A stretch of DNA of 64,000 nt from assembly GCF_002218085.1 (NCBI RefSeq), contig NZ_BDUC01000001.1, positions 124,001 to 188,000 of the forward strand, in the 5' to 3' direction. The number at the start of each line of letters is the position of its first letter. Position 1 is the stretch's first letter. Of the stretch, positions 17,025 to 25,968 are shown piece after piece. The notes under the pieces are model-generated. The model had not been told where the DNA came from. It searched no databases and worked only from the letters and a program-made list of their open reading frames with translations. The stretch comes from Tolypothrix sp. NIES-4075 (GTDB lineage: Bacteria > Cyanobacteriota > Cyanobacteriia > Cyanobacteriales > Nostocaceae). Made by a program: the position numbers and the translations under genes.

Positions 17025-17741
17025 TCAGCCTCCCAAATCTCGCAGCAAAGCTTCTACCCTTGCTACGCCATCTGAGTCATTGCGACGTTGGTACAAGTCA
17101 CGCGCTTTATTGAGCACATTACTCGCTTCTTTGGCTTTTCGCCGTTGCTTGAACATTGAACCCATTAACTCATAAGTTTGGGCATTATTCTTATCAATAT
17201 TGATCGCTTGGTCGTAAGCCCACATAGCTGCTTCATAATCTCCCAGACGGGATTGTGTCACACCTAATCCCAAGTAAGCATTAATATTGTTGCGGTTGAG
17301 CTGTATCGCTTTACGATAAGCGTCTTTTGCCCCAGCAGTATCTCCCAAATTTCCTTTGATATAACCTACAGCATAGAAAAAATCGCCATTGTTAGGATCA
17401 ATACCAAGAGCGCGACGGTAAGCCGCTAATGCTGCTGGGAAATTTCCTTGTATAGCATATAAGTAGCCCATGCCAGAATGAATTTTGGCATTTTTTGGCT
17501 CGATCGCTACTGCTTGTTGATAAACAGAAATCGCACCGTTATAGTCTCCAGAATTCACCAACCGCCGCCCATCTTCTAGCAATTGTTTTAACTCTGCGCT
17601 TTTAGCTTGCGCTACTGTTACCTGAGCCTGAGCCACCGAGGGGATTGTAGCTGCAAAACTACCTAATAAAAGAACACTTAGTAGAAATGATGTCTGCTTG
17701 TACACCGTAATTATCCTGAAGTATTTGGCAATTTTTTTCAC
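17025..17741 (-). CDS. Secreted TPR protein
   Basis: 238 residues. The N-terminal signal peptide (FLLSVLLLGSFAATIPSVAQA, cleavage after AQA near residue 39) points to the periplasm or outer surface. The rest is about five tetratricopeptide repeats: 'DYNGAISVYQQAVAIEPKNAKIH', 'NFPAALAAYRRALGIDPNN', 'DTAGAKDAYRKAIQLNRNN', 'DYEAAMWAYDQAINIDKNN' and 'KAKEASNVLNKARDLY'. TPRs form a protein-binding superhelix; the partner is unknown. It is monocistronic, and no catalytic domain is visible. Confidence 0.85.
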   Translation of the reverse strand: MKKIAKYFRIITVYKQTSFLLSVLLLGSFAATIPSVAQAQVTVAQAKSAELKQLLEDGRRLVNSGDYNGAISVYQQAVAIEPKNAKIHSGMGYLYAIQGNFPAALAAYRRALGIDPNNGDFFYAVGYIKGNLGDTAGAKDAYRKAIQLNRNNINAYLGLGVTQSRLGDYEAAMWAYDQAINIDKNNAQTYELMGSMFKQRRKAKEASNVLNKARDLYQRRNDSDGVARVEALLRDLGG

Positions 17742-18005
17742 ATGTCGTGTAATTGCATGTACATTAAAACAAAAATCTTGAGTTTTGAAAACTGTATTTA
17801 TTCTGTTTTCATATTTATTCTTGATGCATTACACTCATCCGTTAAGGTCAGCGCCGTAGCGTTTGTCTTGGCTGATACCATTTTGAGAAAGAAAAAGTTA
17901 CATATGGTGGCAAACAATATCGTCATCACTATATCTAAATACCTATTCCAAATCTAAAATCCGGTTAGAAGCACACAACAGACGTAACGCTCAAGAGGCT
18001 AATTT

Positions 18006-18335
18006 ATGATTTTAACCACGACCGATGTAATTCAGGGGTCTGTCATTCAGTCATATTTAGGTATTGTGACGGCAGAAGTCGTCTACGGCAGCAATTTCCT
18101 ACGGGATTTTTTCGCTAGCATTCGGGATATTGTTGGTGGACGCACTGGCAGCTATGAGCGCTTATTTGAGCAAGGTCAACGTAAGGCACTACAAGAGTTA
18201 GAACAGCGGGCATCGCGTTTAGGGGCAGATGCTGTTGTCGGAATTGAATTTGATACTGGCACAATTAATGTTGACCAGTCAGGGGTTTTGTTGCTGATTA
18301 CCGCGACAGGCACCGCTATCAAGCTGCGTAATTGA
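18006..18335 (+). CDS. YbjQ/UPF0145 family protein
   Basis: 109 residues: 'MILTTTDVIQGSVIQSYLGIVTAEVVYGSNFLRDFFASIRDIVGGR', 'RKALQELEQRASRLGADAVVGIEFD', 'LLLITATGTAI'. This is the small YbjQ (DUF74) fold, a pentameric ring protein sometimes called heavy-metal-binding; its function is not established. Length matches the family (about 105-110). Upstream 264 bp is AT-rich with no recognised site. Confidence 0.85.
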   Translation: MILTTTDVIQGSVIQSYLGIVTAEVVYGSNFLRDFFASIRDIVGGRTGSYERLFEQGQRKALQELEQRASRLGADAVVGIEFDTGTINVDQSGVLLLITATGTAIKLRN

Positions 18336-18890
18336 AGAATGCTTTGATTACTTGATGTGCAGCAATAATTTTTGTTCCCTTTTTATTTAAGAGAACTTGA
18401 AAAAGTTAGCTGCACATCCCAATGTAGCTGAAAACGTATTGCCAAAAATTTATTTGTTATTCTTAATAAAAATTTATCTACCTTAACTTACTATTTTGCG
18501 TAAATGCGTTTATCTGCTTAATACTCATCAGACAAACATAATCAGTCGGGTGTCGTACTTTCGGCTAATGCACCCGACAATTTAAAATTATTAACATACT
18601 GCGAAATATTTACCCACTATACTATGATTTTAATTATTTTTGACGTGGAAAAACTGGATTTTTCCTTAATAATTCATATCTGCAAAAATTAATTATTAAT
18701 TCATAATTTAAACAGACTTCAACAGTTATATTAAATAGTATTAAAGTCTTTTCAAAATTATTACTAAAGATAGAGTTAATAAGTATTTCTATTGATAGAT
18801 ATTAAAACTCAGCAAGAGGAATTTAATCTTAGTACACAAGCAAGAATTTAGCTGAAAAAACTGCTAAAAAAGTGAGGAAAAAGATAAGCT
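18336..18890. other. AT-rich intergenic region with one hairpin
   Basis: About 555 bp with no credible gene. One hairpin stands out: GTCGGGTG (18545-18552) pairs with CACCCGAC (18571-18578) across an 18-nt loop containing a TCGTACTTTCGGC segment. It could be a terminator for the YbjQ gene or a small RNA element. The remainder is A/T-rich and may hold the promoter of the next gene. Confidence 0.5.
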
Positions 18891-19517
18891 ATGTCATACG
18901 TAAATAGAGCTGGTGATGATGTAATTAATGAGCCTGCGGTAGTAACTAGAGTTGGTGATTACCACGATCGCGTTCGTTGGGGTCCGATTATTTCTGGTTT
19001 GTTAGTTTCCCTAGCTACGCAATTAATTTTGAGCGCTTTATTTGCAGCGATCGGCGCAGGTAGCATTGCAAATTCCGGCGCACCCAGAACAAATGCTTCT
19101 GATGTTGCTGGAAATGTGGGAATTTGGTCAACTATTGGTTTGTTAATTTCCCTCTTTACCGGTGGTTGGGTGACTGCTCGCGCTTGCGGTCCGATGAACC
19201 GCAGCACCGCTCTTCTCAATGGGGCAATTCTCTGGGCTACCACTTTAGCAGTTAGCTCTTGGCTCTTGGCTAGTGGGGTATCGGGTGCTTTTGGTGTTGC
19301 TGCTTCTAACGCTGGTGAAGTGATTAACCAAGTGCAACAACAAGGTGGTGTGAACGTACCCCGAACTAATGTAAGCGCTCAAGAAGCTCGCAATATTGCT
19401 GGTGCTACATCTAGAGGTTTGTGGTGGTTTGTATTCGGTTCTTTGCTGGGTTTAGTGGCATCAATGATTGGAGCGGTTACAGGCGCTCGCAGTCCGCGTA
19501 CTAATACTTACACTTAA
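18891..19517 (+). CDS. Four-helix membrane protein, unknown function
   Basis: 208 residues, not recognised as an enzyme. After a soluble start (VTRVGDYHDRVRWGPI) there are four hydrophobic helices: GLLVSLATQLILSALFAAIG, IWSTIGLLISLFTGGWV, ALLNGAILWATTLAVSSWLL and WWFVFGSLLGLVASMIGAV. A Gln/Asn-rich loop (NQVQQQGGVNVPRTNVS) separates helices 3 and 4. Glycine-rich helices resemble small stress- or envelope-associated membrane proteins common in cyanobacteria. An AGTGAGGAAAA ribosome-binding region precedes ATG 18891. A terminator follows at 19553. Confidence 0.75.
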   Translation: MSYVNRAGDDVINEPAVVTRVGDYHDRVRWGPIISGLLVSLATQLILSALFAAIGAGSIANSGAPRTNASDVAGNVGIWSTIGLLISLFTGGWVTARACGPMNRSTALLNGAILWATTLAVSSWLLASGVSGAFGVAASNAGEVINQVQQQGGVNVPRTNVSAQEARNIAGATSRGLWWFVFGSLLGLVASMIGAVTGARSPRTNTYT

Positions 19518-19552
19518 AATGTGGTCTGTAAAATTAAATTACATCGCTTGAC

Positions 19553-19578
19553 AAAGCACCTCGAAAAAGGTGCTTTTT
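19553..19578 (+). terminator. Intrinsic terminator
   Basis: AAAGCACCT (19553-19561), loop CGAAAA, AGGTGCTTT (19568-19576), then more T. A standard rho-independent terminator 36 bp after the membrane protein gene. Confidence 0.8.
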
Positions 19579-19598
19579 GCTATTTTTTAACATTATTT

Positions 19599-19634
19599 AA
19601 AGTAAAGACGTTCAGTCCGGAACGTCTCTACTTT
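19599..19634. repeat. Palindromic GTCTCTAC repeat, possible bidirectional terminator
   Basis: AAAGTAAAGACGTTC (19599-19613) and GAACGTCTCTACTTT (19620-19634) form a 15-bp stem with one G-U type mismatch around a 6-nt loop. It ends at the stop codon of the minus-strand gene. The GTAGAGACGTTC core is a dispersed cyanobacterial palindrome; a shorter relative (AGACGCGA/TCGCGTCT) occurs near 57090. Confidence 0.6.
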
Positions 19635-19896
19635 ACCAATTCAGGTATGCAGACTCTGTTCCTTGCTCTCGGCGAATCTTGCCATCTTTCTCAAACCAAG
19701 CAATCACTTGCTGCGTTGTTAAATCTTCAATCTTCACATCATACTCTTGGGCGATGTGCTTCAAAAGTTTGAGAGATGAAATTGTTAATCTCGTTAAAAA
19801 CTTTTCTGGGGAAGAAAGCAAGGCAGCGTCAACTTTGGCTGACTCTTCTAAAGTTAAGAATTGTGTTGATGGTTGCTGTTGTGGGGGTAAATTCAT
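19633..19896 (-). CDS. Conserved cyanobacterial hypothetical protein
   Basis: 87 residues: 'MNLPPQQQPST', 'LTLEESAKVDAALLSSPEKFLTRLTISSLKLLKHIAQEYDVKIEDLTTQQVIAWFEKD'. Highly helical, no signal or membrane segment. It lies just downstream of sufR on the same strand (105 bp gap), an arrangement suggesting a link to Fe-S or stress regulation, although nothing in the sequence gives a biochemical role. Confidence 0.7.
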   Translation of the reverse strand: MNLPPQQQPSTQFLTLEESAKVDAALLSSPEKFLTRLTISSLKLLKHIAQEYDVKIEDLTTQQVIAWFEKDGKIRREQGTESAYLNW

Positions 19897-20001
19897 AACC
19901 TCTAACTAAAACTTAACGGACAATTAGCAATTTGTAATTTGTAAAACAGATTACGACGTAGCTATTATTTGTGACTTAAACTTAATGTAAATATAAATTT
20001 C

Positions 20002-20676
20002 TTAATCTAATTCAGCGCAAGGTTTTTGCGCTTGTACCAAATAACCACAACGGTGTTCGCCGTTGATAATCCAATGAGTCCGCTCTACTGTACAATCTGG
20101 AAGAACGGCAGCAAACATTTCTAATTCATGACCGCAAATGCTGGGGAAAGACTCGGCAACGTTGGAAATGGCGCAGTTATGCTCCATTAAGATAAAGCGA
20201 TCGCCTACTGATTCATTCGATTCTACCGGGTGACACTCTGCCATGAAGCCTTCAGCTTTTCTCAACTCAACTAAGTTTGCCACCCGTTCTAAGAGCGAAC
20301 CTTTACCCAAGCGATCGCGATATTCTTGAGCCTTACGTTCCCACTGTTTTCTTAAAATCGTGCTTACTTGGTCGCGTCCTACCGTTTCTGCTAATGTATC
20401 CAGTAGAGAAACAGCAAATTCCCCATAACTATCACCTCGTTGCAGGCGATCGCGTCCTTCACGACTCAAATGATAAACGTGCTGCGGACGCCCCATCCCT
20501 TCTTGTATCGATGAATACAAAATTAGCTTTTCCGCCTCCAAATCTTTGAGATGGCGACGAATCGCTTGCGGGCTAATATTTAAAATCTCGGCTAGCTCAA
20601 AAGCTGTTGCCCGTGAGTGTTTCAGGAGATATTCTAGAATCTCTTGCTTGGTTGAGGACTGCTGGGTAGTCGCCAT
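20002..20676 (-). CDS. sufR: SufR, Fe-S-sensing repressor of the suf operon
   Basis: 224-residue DeoR/ArsR-like winged-helix regulator. The DNA-binding domain occupies residues 10-65 (TAFELAEILNISPQAIRRHLKDLEAEKLI). Cysteines suitable for Fe-S binding lie at 148, 168, 181, 195, 210 and 220, including CHPVE, EHNCAIS, SICGHE and HRCGY. In cyanobacteria SufR with a bound 4Fe-4S cluster represses sufBCDS and itself. It is divergent from sufB, and the 225 bp to the sufB start contain two matching operators. The assignment is firm from sequence and context. Confidence 0.95.
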   Translation of the reverse strand: MATTQQSSTKQEILEYLLKHSRATAFELAEILNISPQAIRRHLKDLEAEKLILYSSIQEGMGRPQHVYHLSREGRDRLQRGDSYGEFAVSLLDTLAETVGRDQVSTILRKQWERKAQEYRDRLGKGSLLERVANLVELRKAEGFMAECHPVESNESVGDRFILMEHNCAISNVAESFPSICGHELEMFAAVLPDCTVERTHWIINGEHRCGYLVQAQKPCAELD

Positions 20677-20713
20677 CTTAGTCCTGAAAAATAATTAGGA
20701 AATTTCACTTTGA

Positions 20714-20727
20714 CAACATTCTTGTTG
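20714..20727. promoter_or_regulatory. SufR operator 1 (CAAC-N6-GTTG)
   Basis: CAAC at 20714-20717, ATTCTT spacer, GTTG at 20724-20727. It matches the SufR inverted repeat described for cyanobacteria. It lies 38 bp upstream of the sufR start codon, positioned for autoregulation. Confidence 0.85.
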
Positions 20728-20758
20728 TTAATGTAGCGTAAAATGGAGATAACTTAAA

Positions 20759-20772
20759 CAACTAACTTGTTG
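20759..20772. promoter_or_regulatory. SufR operator 2 (CAAC-N6-GTTG)
   Basis: CAAC at 20759-20762, TAACTT spacer, GTTG at 20769-20772. The palindrome extends to AAACAAC/GTTGTTT (20756-20775). It lies 31 bp (about three helical turns) after operator 1 and about 130 bp before the sufB start, suited to repress sufB. Confidence 0.85.
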
Positions 20773-20901
20773 TTTTACTCTCCATCCTTATTGTAACAGC
20801 CGCGTAACCACTGTGGGTTAACGATGAAGGGAAATCGGCTTACCGCCCGTCTCCCATCTGTAAAAGAGACACCTAAAAGAGAACACGAGAGAAAAGAACT
20901 G

Positions 20902-22341
20902 ATGAGTGCCACTGTCAAAACCTTAGTCAACCAGCCCTACAAATATGGCTTTGTCACCAATATTGAGGCAGACACCATTCCCCGTGGGCTAAACGAAGAT
21001 GTTATCCGCTTGATCTCTAGCAAGAAGAACGAGCCGGAATTCATGCTGGAGTTTCGCCTCAGAGCCTATCGCCAGTGGCTAAAAATGACAGAACCGACTT
21101 GGCATAGCGTTCAGTATCCGCCAATTAATTATCAGGATATCATCTACTATTCCGCACCGAAACAAGCGAAGAAAAAGCTTAACAGTTTGGATGAAGTAGA
21201 TCCCACCCTCTTGGAAACCTTTGAAAAGCTAGGTATTCCCCTATCAGAACAAAAGCGACTGGGAAATGTCGCTGTAGATGCCATTTTCGATAGTGTTTCT
21301 GTCGCCACTACATTTAAAGAAAAGCTGCTCAAAGACGGCGTTATCTTCTGCTCAATTTCCGAAGCATTGCAAGAATACCCAGAATTAGTACAAAAGTATT
21401 TGGGTAGCGTTGTCCCCCCTGCCGATAACTACTTCGCGGCATTGAATGCGGCTGTATTTAGCGATGGTTCTTTTGTCTATATTCCTAAAGGCGTAAAATG
21501 CCCGATGGAATTGTCTACCTATTTCCGAATTAACAGCGGCGATACGGGACAATTTGAGCGTACTCTGATTGTCGCGGAAGAAGGCAGCTATGTTTCCTAC
21601 TTGGAAGGCTGTACCGCGCCGATGTACGATAGCAACCAGCTACACGCGGCTGTGGTTGAACTTGTAGCTCTTGACAACGCGGAAATTAAATATTCCACAG
21701 TACAAAACTGGTACGCCGGCGATGAAAAAGGCAAAGGTGGTATTTATAACTTTGTCACCAAACGCGGTTTGTGTCAGGGTGTAAATTCCAAGATTTCCTG
21801 GACGCAAGTAGAAACCGGTTCTGCTATTACTTGGAAGTATCCTAGCTGCGTGTTGGTAGGCGATAATTCTGTGGGTGAGTTCTACTCGGTAGCGCTGACA
21901 AATAATATGCAGCAAGCTGACACGGGAACCAAGATGATCCACGTCGGTAAGAATACTCGCAGCACGATTATTTCTAAGGGAATCTCTGCTGGTAACTCTA
22001 GTAACAGCTATCGCGGTTTGGTGAAAATTAACCCGAAGGCAGAAGGAGCTAGAAATTATTCGCAGTGTGACTCGATGCTAATTGGGGATAATGCTCATGC
22101 GAATACTTTCCCATACATTCAGGTGCAAAATAAGGCAGCGAAGGTAGAGCATGAAGCTTCTACTTCTAAGATTGGCGAAGACCAATTATTTTACTTTGCA
22201 CAGCGCGGCATTTCTAGTGAAGACGCGGTTTCGATGATGATTAGTGGCTTCTGTAAGGATGTGTTTAATCAGCTGCCGATGGAATTTGCGGTGGAAGCTG
22301 ATAAGCTGTTGAGTCTGAAGTTGGAAGGTAGTGTTGGTTAA
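20902..22341 (+). CDS. sufB: Fe-S cluster assembly protein SufB
   Basis: 479 residues, the usual length. SufB is the scaffold of the SufBC2D complex on which clusters are built. Visible family signatures include 'YKYGFVTNIEADTIPRGL', 'VPPADNYFAALNAAVFSDGSFVYIPKGVKCPMELSTYF', 'YLEGCTAPMYDSNQLHAAVVEL', 'SKGISAGNSSNSYRGLV' and 'CDSMLIGDNAHANTFPYI'. The frame is open from ATG 20824, but ATG 20902 (MSATVKTLVNQ) matches family N-termini. First gene of sufBCDS, controlled by SufR. Confidence 0.95.
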   Translation: MSATVKTLVNQPYKYGFVTNIEADTIPRGLNEDVIRLISSKKNEPEFMLEFRLRAYRQWLKMTEPTWHSVQYPPINYQDIIYYSAPKQAKKKLNSLDEVDPTLLETFEKLGIPLSEQKRLGNVAVDAIFDSVSVATTFKEKLLKDGVIFCSISEALQEYPELVQKYLGSVVPPADNYFAALNAAVFSDGSFVYIPKGVKCPMELSTYFRINSGDTGQFERTLIVAEEGSYVSYLEGCTAPMYDSNQLHAAVVELVALDNAEIKYSTVQNWYAGDEKGKGGIYNFVTKRGLCQGVNSKISWTQVETGSAITWKYPSCVLVGDNSVGEFYSVALTNNMQQADTGTKMIHVGKNTRSTIISKGISAGNSSNSYRGLVKINPKAEGARNYSQCDSMLIGDNAHANTFPYIQVQNKAAKVEHEASTSKIGEDQLFYFAQRGISSEDAVSMMISGFCKDVFNQLPMEFAVEADKLLSLKLEGSVG

Positions 22342-22392
22342 TCGTAGTAAGCACTTCAGTGCTTTTATTAAGCGCTGAAGCGCTTACTACGA
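22342..22392. repeat. 51-bp imperfect palindrome between sufB and sufC
   Basis: Begins TCGTAGTAAGC immediately after the sufB stop and ends GCTTACTACGA at 22392, with internal mini-hairpins GCACTTCAGTGC and AGCGCTGAAGCGCT. A relative with the same ends occurs at 59439-59487 and a half copy at 39071-39091, so this is a dispersed mini-element. In the mRNA it would form a strong stem between sufB and sufC. Confidence 0.8.
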
Positions 22393-22412
22393 AAATAAGA
22401 GAGAGAGAGAAG

Positions 22413-23195
22413 ATGATTATTGAAAATAGTGAAGTTGTGCTGTCTGTAAGAGATTTGACGGCTAATGTTGATGGGACGCCGATTCTCAAGGGTGTGAATA
22501 TTGAGGTTAAATCGGGCGAAGTTCATGCGATTATGGGACCGAATGGTTCTGGTAAAAGTACTTTTTCTAAGGTTTTGGCTGGACATCCAGCTTATGAGGT
22601 AACTGGTGGAGAGGTGATTTTCCAGGGGCAAAATCTGCTGGAAATGGAACCGGAGGAACGCGCGAGAAGTGGTGTATTTTTGGCGTTTCAGTATCCGTTA
22701 GAAATTCCGGGTGTAAGTAATTTGGATTTCTTGCGGGTGGCTTATAATTCCCGTCAGAAAGCGCGGGGTTTAGAAGAAATTGATGCGTTTGATTTTGATG
22801 ATTTGATAGAAGAAAAGCTGGATGTTGTGAAGATGAATCCGGCTTTTCTGAATCGAAGTTTGAATGAGGGTTTTTCTGGTGGTGAGAAGAAGCGGAATGA
22901 AATTCTGCAAATGGCACTGTTAGAACCAAAGTTGGCGATTCTGGATGAGACGGATTCTGGTTTGGATATTGATGCGCTGAAGATTGTCGCGAATGGAGTA
23001 AACCAGCTGGCAAATCCGGAAAATGCGACGATTATGATTACTCACTATCAGCGGTTACTTAATTATATTGTGCCTGATTATGTGCATGTGATGGCTCAGG
23101 GGCAGATTCTTACTAGTGGTGGTAAGGATTTGGCGCTGGAGTTGGAATCTCGCGGTTATGATTGGGTGTTGGAAGAAGCTGAGGTGGGTGTCTAA
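22413..23195 (+). CDS. sufC: Fe-S cluster assembly ATPase SufC
   Basis: 260-residue ABC-type ATPase. Walker A 'GPNGSGKST', Q-loop region 'AFQYPLEIPGVSNLDFLR', signature 'FSGGEKKRNEILQMALL', Walker B 'KLAILDETDSGLDIDAL', switch His in 'MITHYQRLL'. SufC powers remodelling of the SufB-SufD pair during cluster assembly. ATG 22413 is chosen over the upstream in-frame codons from 22359 because those are encoded by the palindromic repeat. A purine-rich GAGAGAGAGAAG lies upstream. Confidence 0.96.
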   Translation: MIIENSEVVLSVRDLTANVDGTPILKGVNIEVKSGEVHAIMGPNGSGKSTFSKVLAGHPAYEVTGGEVIFQGQNLLEMEPEERARSGVFLAFQYPLEIPGVSNLDFLRVAYNSRQKARGLEEIDAFDFDDLIEEKLDVVKMNPAFLNRSLNEGFSGGEKKRNEILQMALLEPKLAILDETDSGLDIDALKIVANGVNQLANPENATIMITHYQRLLNYIVPDYVHVMAQGQILTSGGKDLALELESRGYDWVLEEAEVGV

Positions 23196-24523
23196 TGTCT
23201 ATTGAAGTTTCTCCAAGTCCGATTTCTAACACTTTGGTGGATAAAGATGTTTATTTAACTGGGTTGTTAGATAAAGTAGTTGCATCAAAGTCAGAGGGTT
23301 GGTTGCAAGAGGTGCGCCAAACTGCTGCTGATTGGGTGCGTCAATCAAGACTTCCTACTACCCGCGATGAAGAATGGCGTTTTGCTGATTTGTCGTCTTT
23401 GCGCGAGGTGCAATTTAATGTAGAGACGTTTTTACCAAATATTACGCCTTTTAGTTTACCAGAAGCGAATAAGAACTGTTTGGTTTTTGTTAATGGTGTT
23501 TACGCACCTGAGTTATCAGGTGTTTCTGGTTTACCTGATGGTGTGGTGGTTAGCAATTTGGCTAATTTACCTGCGGGTTATCATGAACGGGTGCGGCAAT
23601 ATTTGGCACAAGCGTCAGGCGATCGCGAGGTGTTTACGGCTCTGAATACTGCTGGCATGACTGATGCGGCAGTGGTCTGGGTAGGTAAAAATGTGGTAGT
23701 GGAAACACCGATTACTTTGGTGTTTGTTACTGCTGGAGAAGGAAGGACGATTTCTTTACCGCGTTGTTTAGTGGTGGCAGAAAGTGGTTCGCAGGTAACT
23801 TTGGTGGAAGAGTATACCAACCGCACAGACGCAAAGAGCGCAGAGAAAGAAGGTGTATACTTTACCAATGCGGTAACCGAGATTTGGGTTGAGGAGAATG
23901 CTCAGGTTAGTCATACTCGGGTTGAGTGTGATGGTGCTGAGGCTTTTCACATCGGGAAGACTGCGGTGATGCAAGCTCGTTACAGTCGGTATTGTTGTAA
24001 TGCGGTAAGTTTGGGTGGAAAGTTTTCACGTCACAATTTAGAGATTTTCCAAACTGGTGAGCAAACGGAAACTACTTTAAATGGGTTGACGATGATTAAG
24101 GAGAAGCAACTGGCTGATACTCACAGTGTAATTGCTCTCAATCATCCGCACAGTGTGAGTCGGCAATTGCACAAGTGTATTGTAGGCGATCGCGCTCACG
24201 GTGTATTCAATGGCAAAGTTTTTGTCCCGAAACCTGCACAGTTAACTGATGCGGCGCAATTAAATCGCAACCTGCTACTATCATCTAAAGCCAGAGTTGA
24301 TACTAAGCCGCAGTTGGAAATTACGGCAGATAATGTGAAATGCGCTCACGGTGCGACTGTTAGTCAGTTGGAAGATGATGAAATATTTTATCTGCAAAGT
24401 CGGGGTATTGATGCCAATGATGCTCGCAACTTATTAATTAACGCTTTCGCGGCTGAAATTATCAACCAAATACCAATTCCTTCCCTCCGCGAAACTCTCA
24501 CGCAAACCGTGAGTAAATTTTAA
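23195..24523 (+). CDS. sufD: Fe-S cluster assembly protein SufD
   Basis: 442 residues. The N-terminal helical region contains 'TTRDEEWRFADLSSL', a SufD hallmark. The C-terminal beta-helix shares SufB-like motifs: 'EEYTNRTD', 'LGGKFSRHNLEIFQTG', 'GVFNGKVFVPKPAQLTDAAQLNRNLLLS', 'LEITADNVKCAHGATVSQLEDDEIFYLQSRGI'. The conserved 'KCAHGA' (Cys and His) is present. Translationally coupled to sufC by a TAATG overlap. Confidence 0.95.
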   Translation: MSIEVSPSPISNTLVDKDVYLTGLLDKVVASKSEGWLQEVRQTAADWVRQSRLPTTRDEEWRFADLSSLREVQFNVETFLPNITPFSLPEANKNCLVFVNGVYAPELSGVSGLPDGVVVSNLANLPAGYHERVRQYLAQASGDREVFTALNTAGMTDAAVVWVGKNVVVETPITLVFVTAGEGRTISLPRCLVVAESGSQVTLVEEYTNRTDAKSAEKEGVYFTNAVTEIWVEENAQVSHTRVECDGAEAFHIGKTAVMQARYSRYCCNAVSLGGKFSRHNLEIFQTGEQTETTLNGLTMIKEKQLADTHSVIALNHPHSVSRQLHKCIVGDRAHGVFNGKVFVPKPAQLTDAAQLNRNLLLSSKARVDTKPQLEITADNVKCAHGATVSQLEDDEIFYLQSRGIDANDARNLLINAFAAEIINQIPIPSLRETLTQTVSKF

Positions 24524-24601
24524 ATTAAGCGCAGATGCAACAAAAAAATATCCGCGTTCATCTGCGTTCATCTGCGGTTAAAATCATAAATCCAAAATAG
24601 T

Positions 24602-25864
24602 ATGACTTTCACCAAAACAAAAACCCTTGCCGATAAAGTTCGCGGTGACTTCCCAATATTAAATCAAGAAGTCAACGGCAAACCTTTAATTTATCTCGAT
24701 AATGCTGCTACTTCGCAAAAACCTTTGCTGGTACTTAATCGTTTGCGAGATTACTACGAGCAGTATAACGCTAACGTGCATCGCGGAGCGCATACTCTCA
24801 GCGCTAAAGCTACCGATGCTTATGAAGGAACGCGAGACAAAGTTGCTAAATTTATCAATGCTGCATCTCGTCAGGAAATTGTCTACACCCGCAACGCTTC
24901 TGAGGCGATTAATTTGGTAGCCTACAGTTGGGGAATGAGCAATTTGCAACCGGGAGATGAAATTATTCTCTCGGTGATGGAACACCACAGTAATATTGTA
25001 CCGTGGCAATTGGTGGCGCAAAAGACTGGTGCAGTGTTGAAGTTTGTCGAATTGACTTCTGAAGAAACTTTTGATTTAGAACAGTTCAAAACTCTCCTTT
25101 CTGAGAAAACGAAATTGGTGTCAACGGTACACGTTTCTAACACTTTGGGTTGCATTAATCCGGTGCAAGAAATTTGTGCTTTAGCGCATGAATATGGGGC
25201 AAAAGTATTAATTGATGCTTGCCAAAGTGTCCCCCATATGCCTGTAGATGTGCAGCAAATAGGCTGTGATTGGTTAGTTGCTTCCGGTCACAAAATGTGC
25301 GCTCCAACTGGGATAGGCTTTTTGTATGGCAAGTTGAATGTGTTGGAATCGATGCCACCGTTTTTCGGTGGTGGGGAAATGATTGCGGAGGTGTTTTTAG
25401 ACCATTCTACCTACGCAGAATTACCGCATAAATTTGAAGCTGGTACACCGGCAATTGGGGAAGCGATCGCTCTTGGTGCTGCGATAGATTATCTGACTAA
25501 CATTGGTATGGATAAAATCCACGCTTATGAAGCTGAATTAACTGCTTATTTGTTTGAGCAATTACTGCAAATTCCCGAAATCAGAATTTATGGTCCCAAA
25601 CCGGATGCTAACGGTGAAGGTAGAGCTGCTTTAGCTGCATTCACATCCGGAGAAGTCCACGCTAACGACTTATCTACATTATTAGATCAAGAAGGTGTCG
25701 CAATCCGTTCTGGACACCACTGCACTCAACCATTACACCGTTTTTTAGGACTTGCGGCAACCGCAAGAGCAAGTTTATCTTTCTACAACACAAAAGATGA
25801 AATTGATGTTTTTATCAAAGCGTTGAAAGATACCCTGGAGTTTTTCGGTGGTTTGTTTGGTTAA
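24602..25864 (+). CDS. sufS: Cysteine desulfurase SufS
   Basis: 420-residue PLP enzyme of class V aminotransferase fold that removes sulfur from cysteine for Fe-S assembly. Landmarks: 'YLDNAATSQKP', 'NVHRGAHTLS', PLP-binding Lys in 'VASGHKMCAPTGIGFLYGK', and the active-site Cys in 'IRSGHHCTQPLH'. The group II (SufS-type) short Cys loop fits. Last gene of the suf operon, 78 bp after sufD. The spacer contains TCATCTGCGTTCATCTGCGG direct repeats. Confidence 0.96.
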   Translation: MTFTKTKTLADKVRGDFPILNQEVNGKPLIYLDNAATSQKPLLVLNRLRDYYEQYNANVHRGAHTLSAKATDAYEGTRDKVAKFINAASRQEIVYTRNASEAINLVAYSWGMSNLQPGDEIILSVMEHHSNIVPWQLVAQKTGAVLKFVELTSEETFDLEQFKTLLSEKTKLVSTVHVSNTLGCINPVQEICALAHEYGAKVLIDACQSVPHMPVDVQQIGCDWLVASGHKMCAPTGIGFLYGKLNVLESMPPFFGGGEMIAEVFLDHSTYAELPHKFEAGTPAIGEAIALGAAIDYLTNIGMDKIHAYEAELTAYLFEQLLQIPEIRIYGPKPDANGEGRAALAAFTSGEVHANDLSTLLDQEGVAIRSGHHCTQPLHRFLGLAATARASLSFYNTKDEIDVFIKALKDTLEFFGGLFG

Positions 25865-25968
25865 CTTGAGAAAATATTTAAATACTGATTGTGTCAATTA
25901 TTAGCAACGAGTCATGCTTGTAATTGGCACAATTTTAATATATGGGTTTATGAACAGGAGCAACTAAA

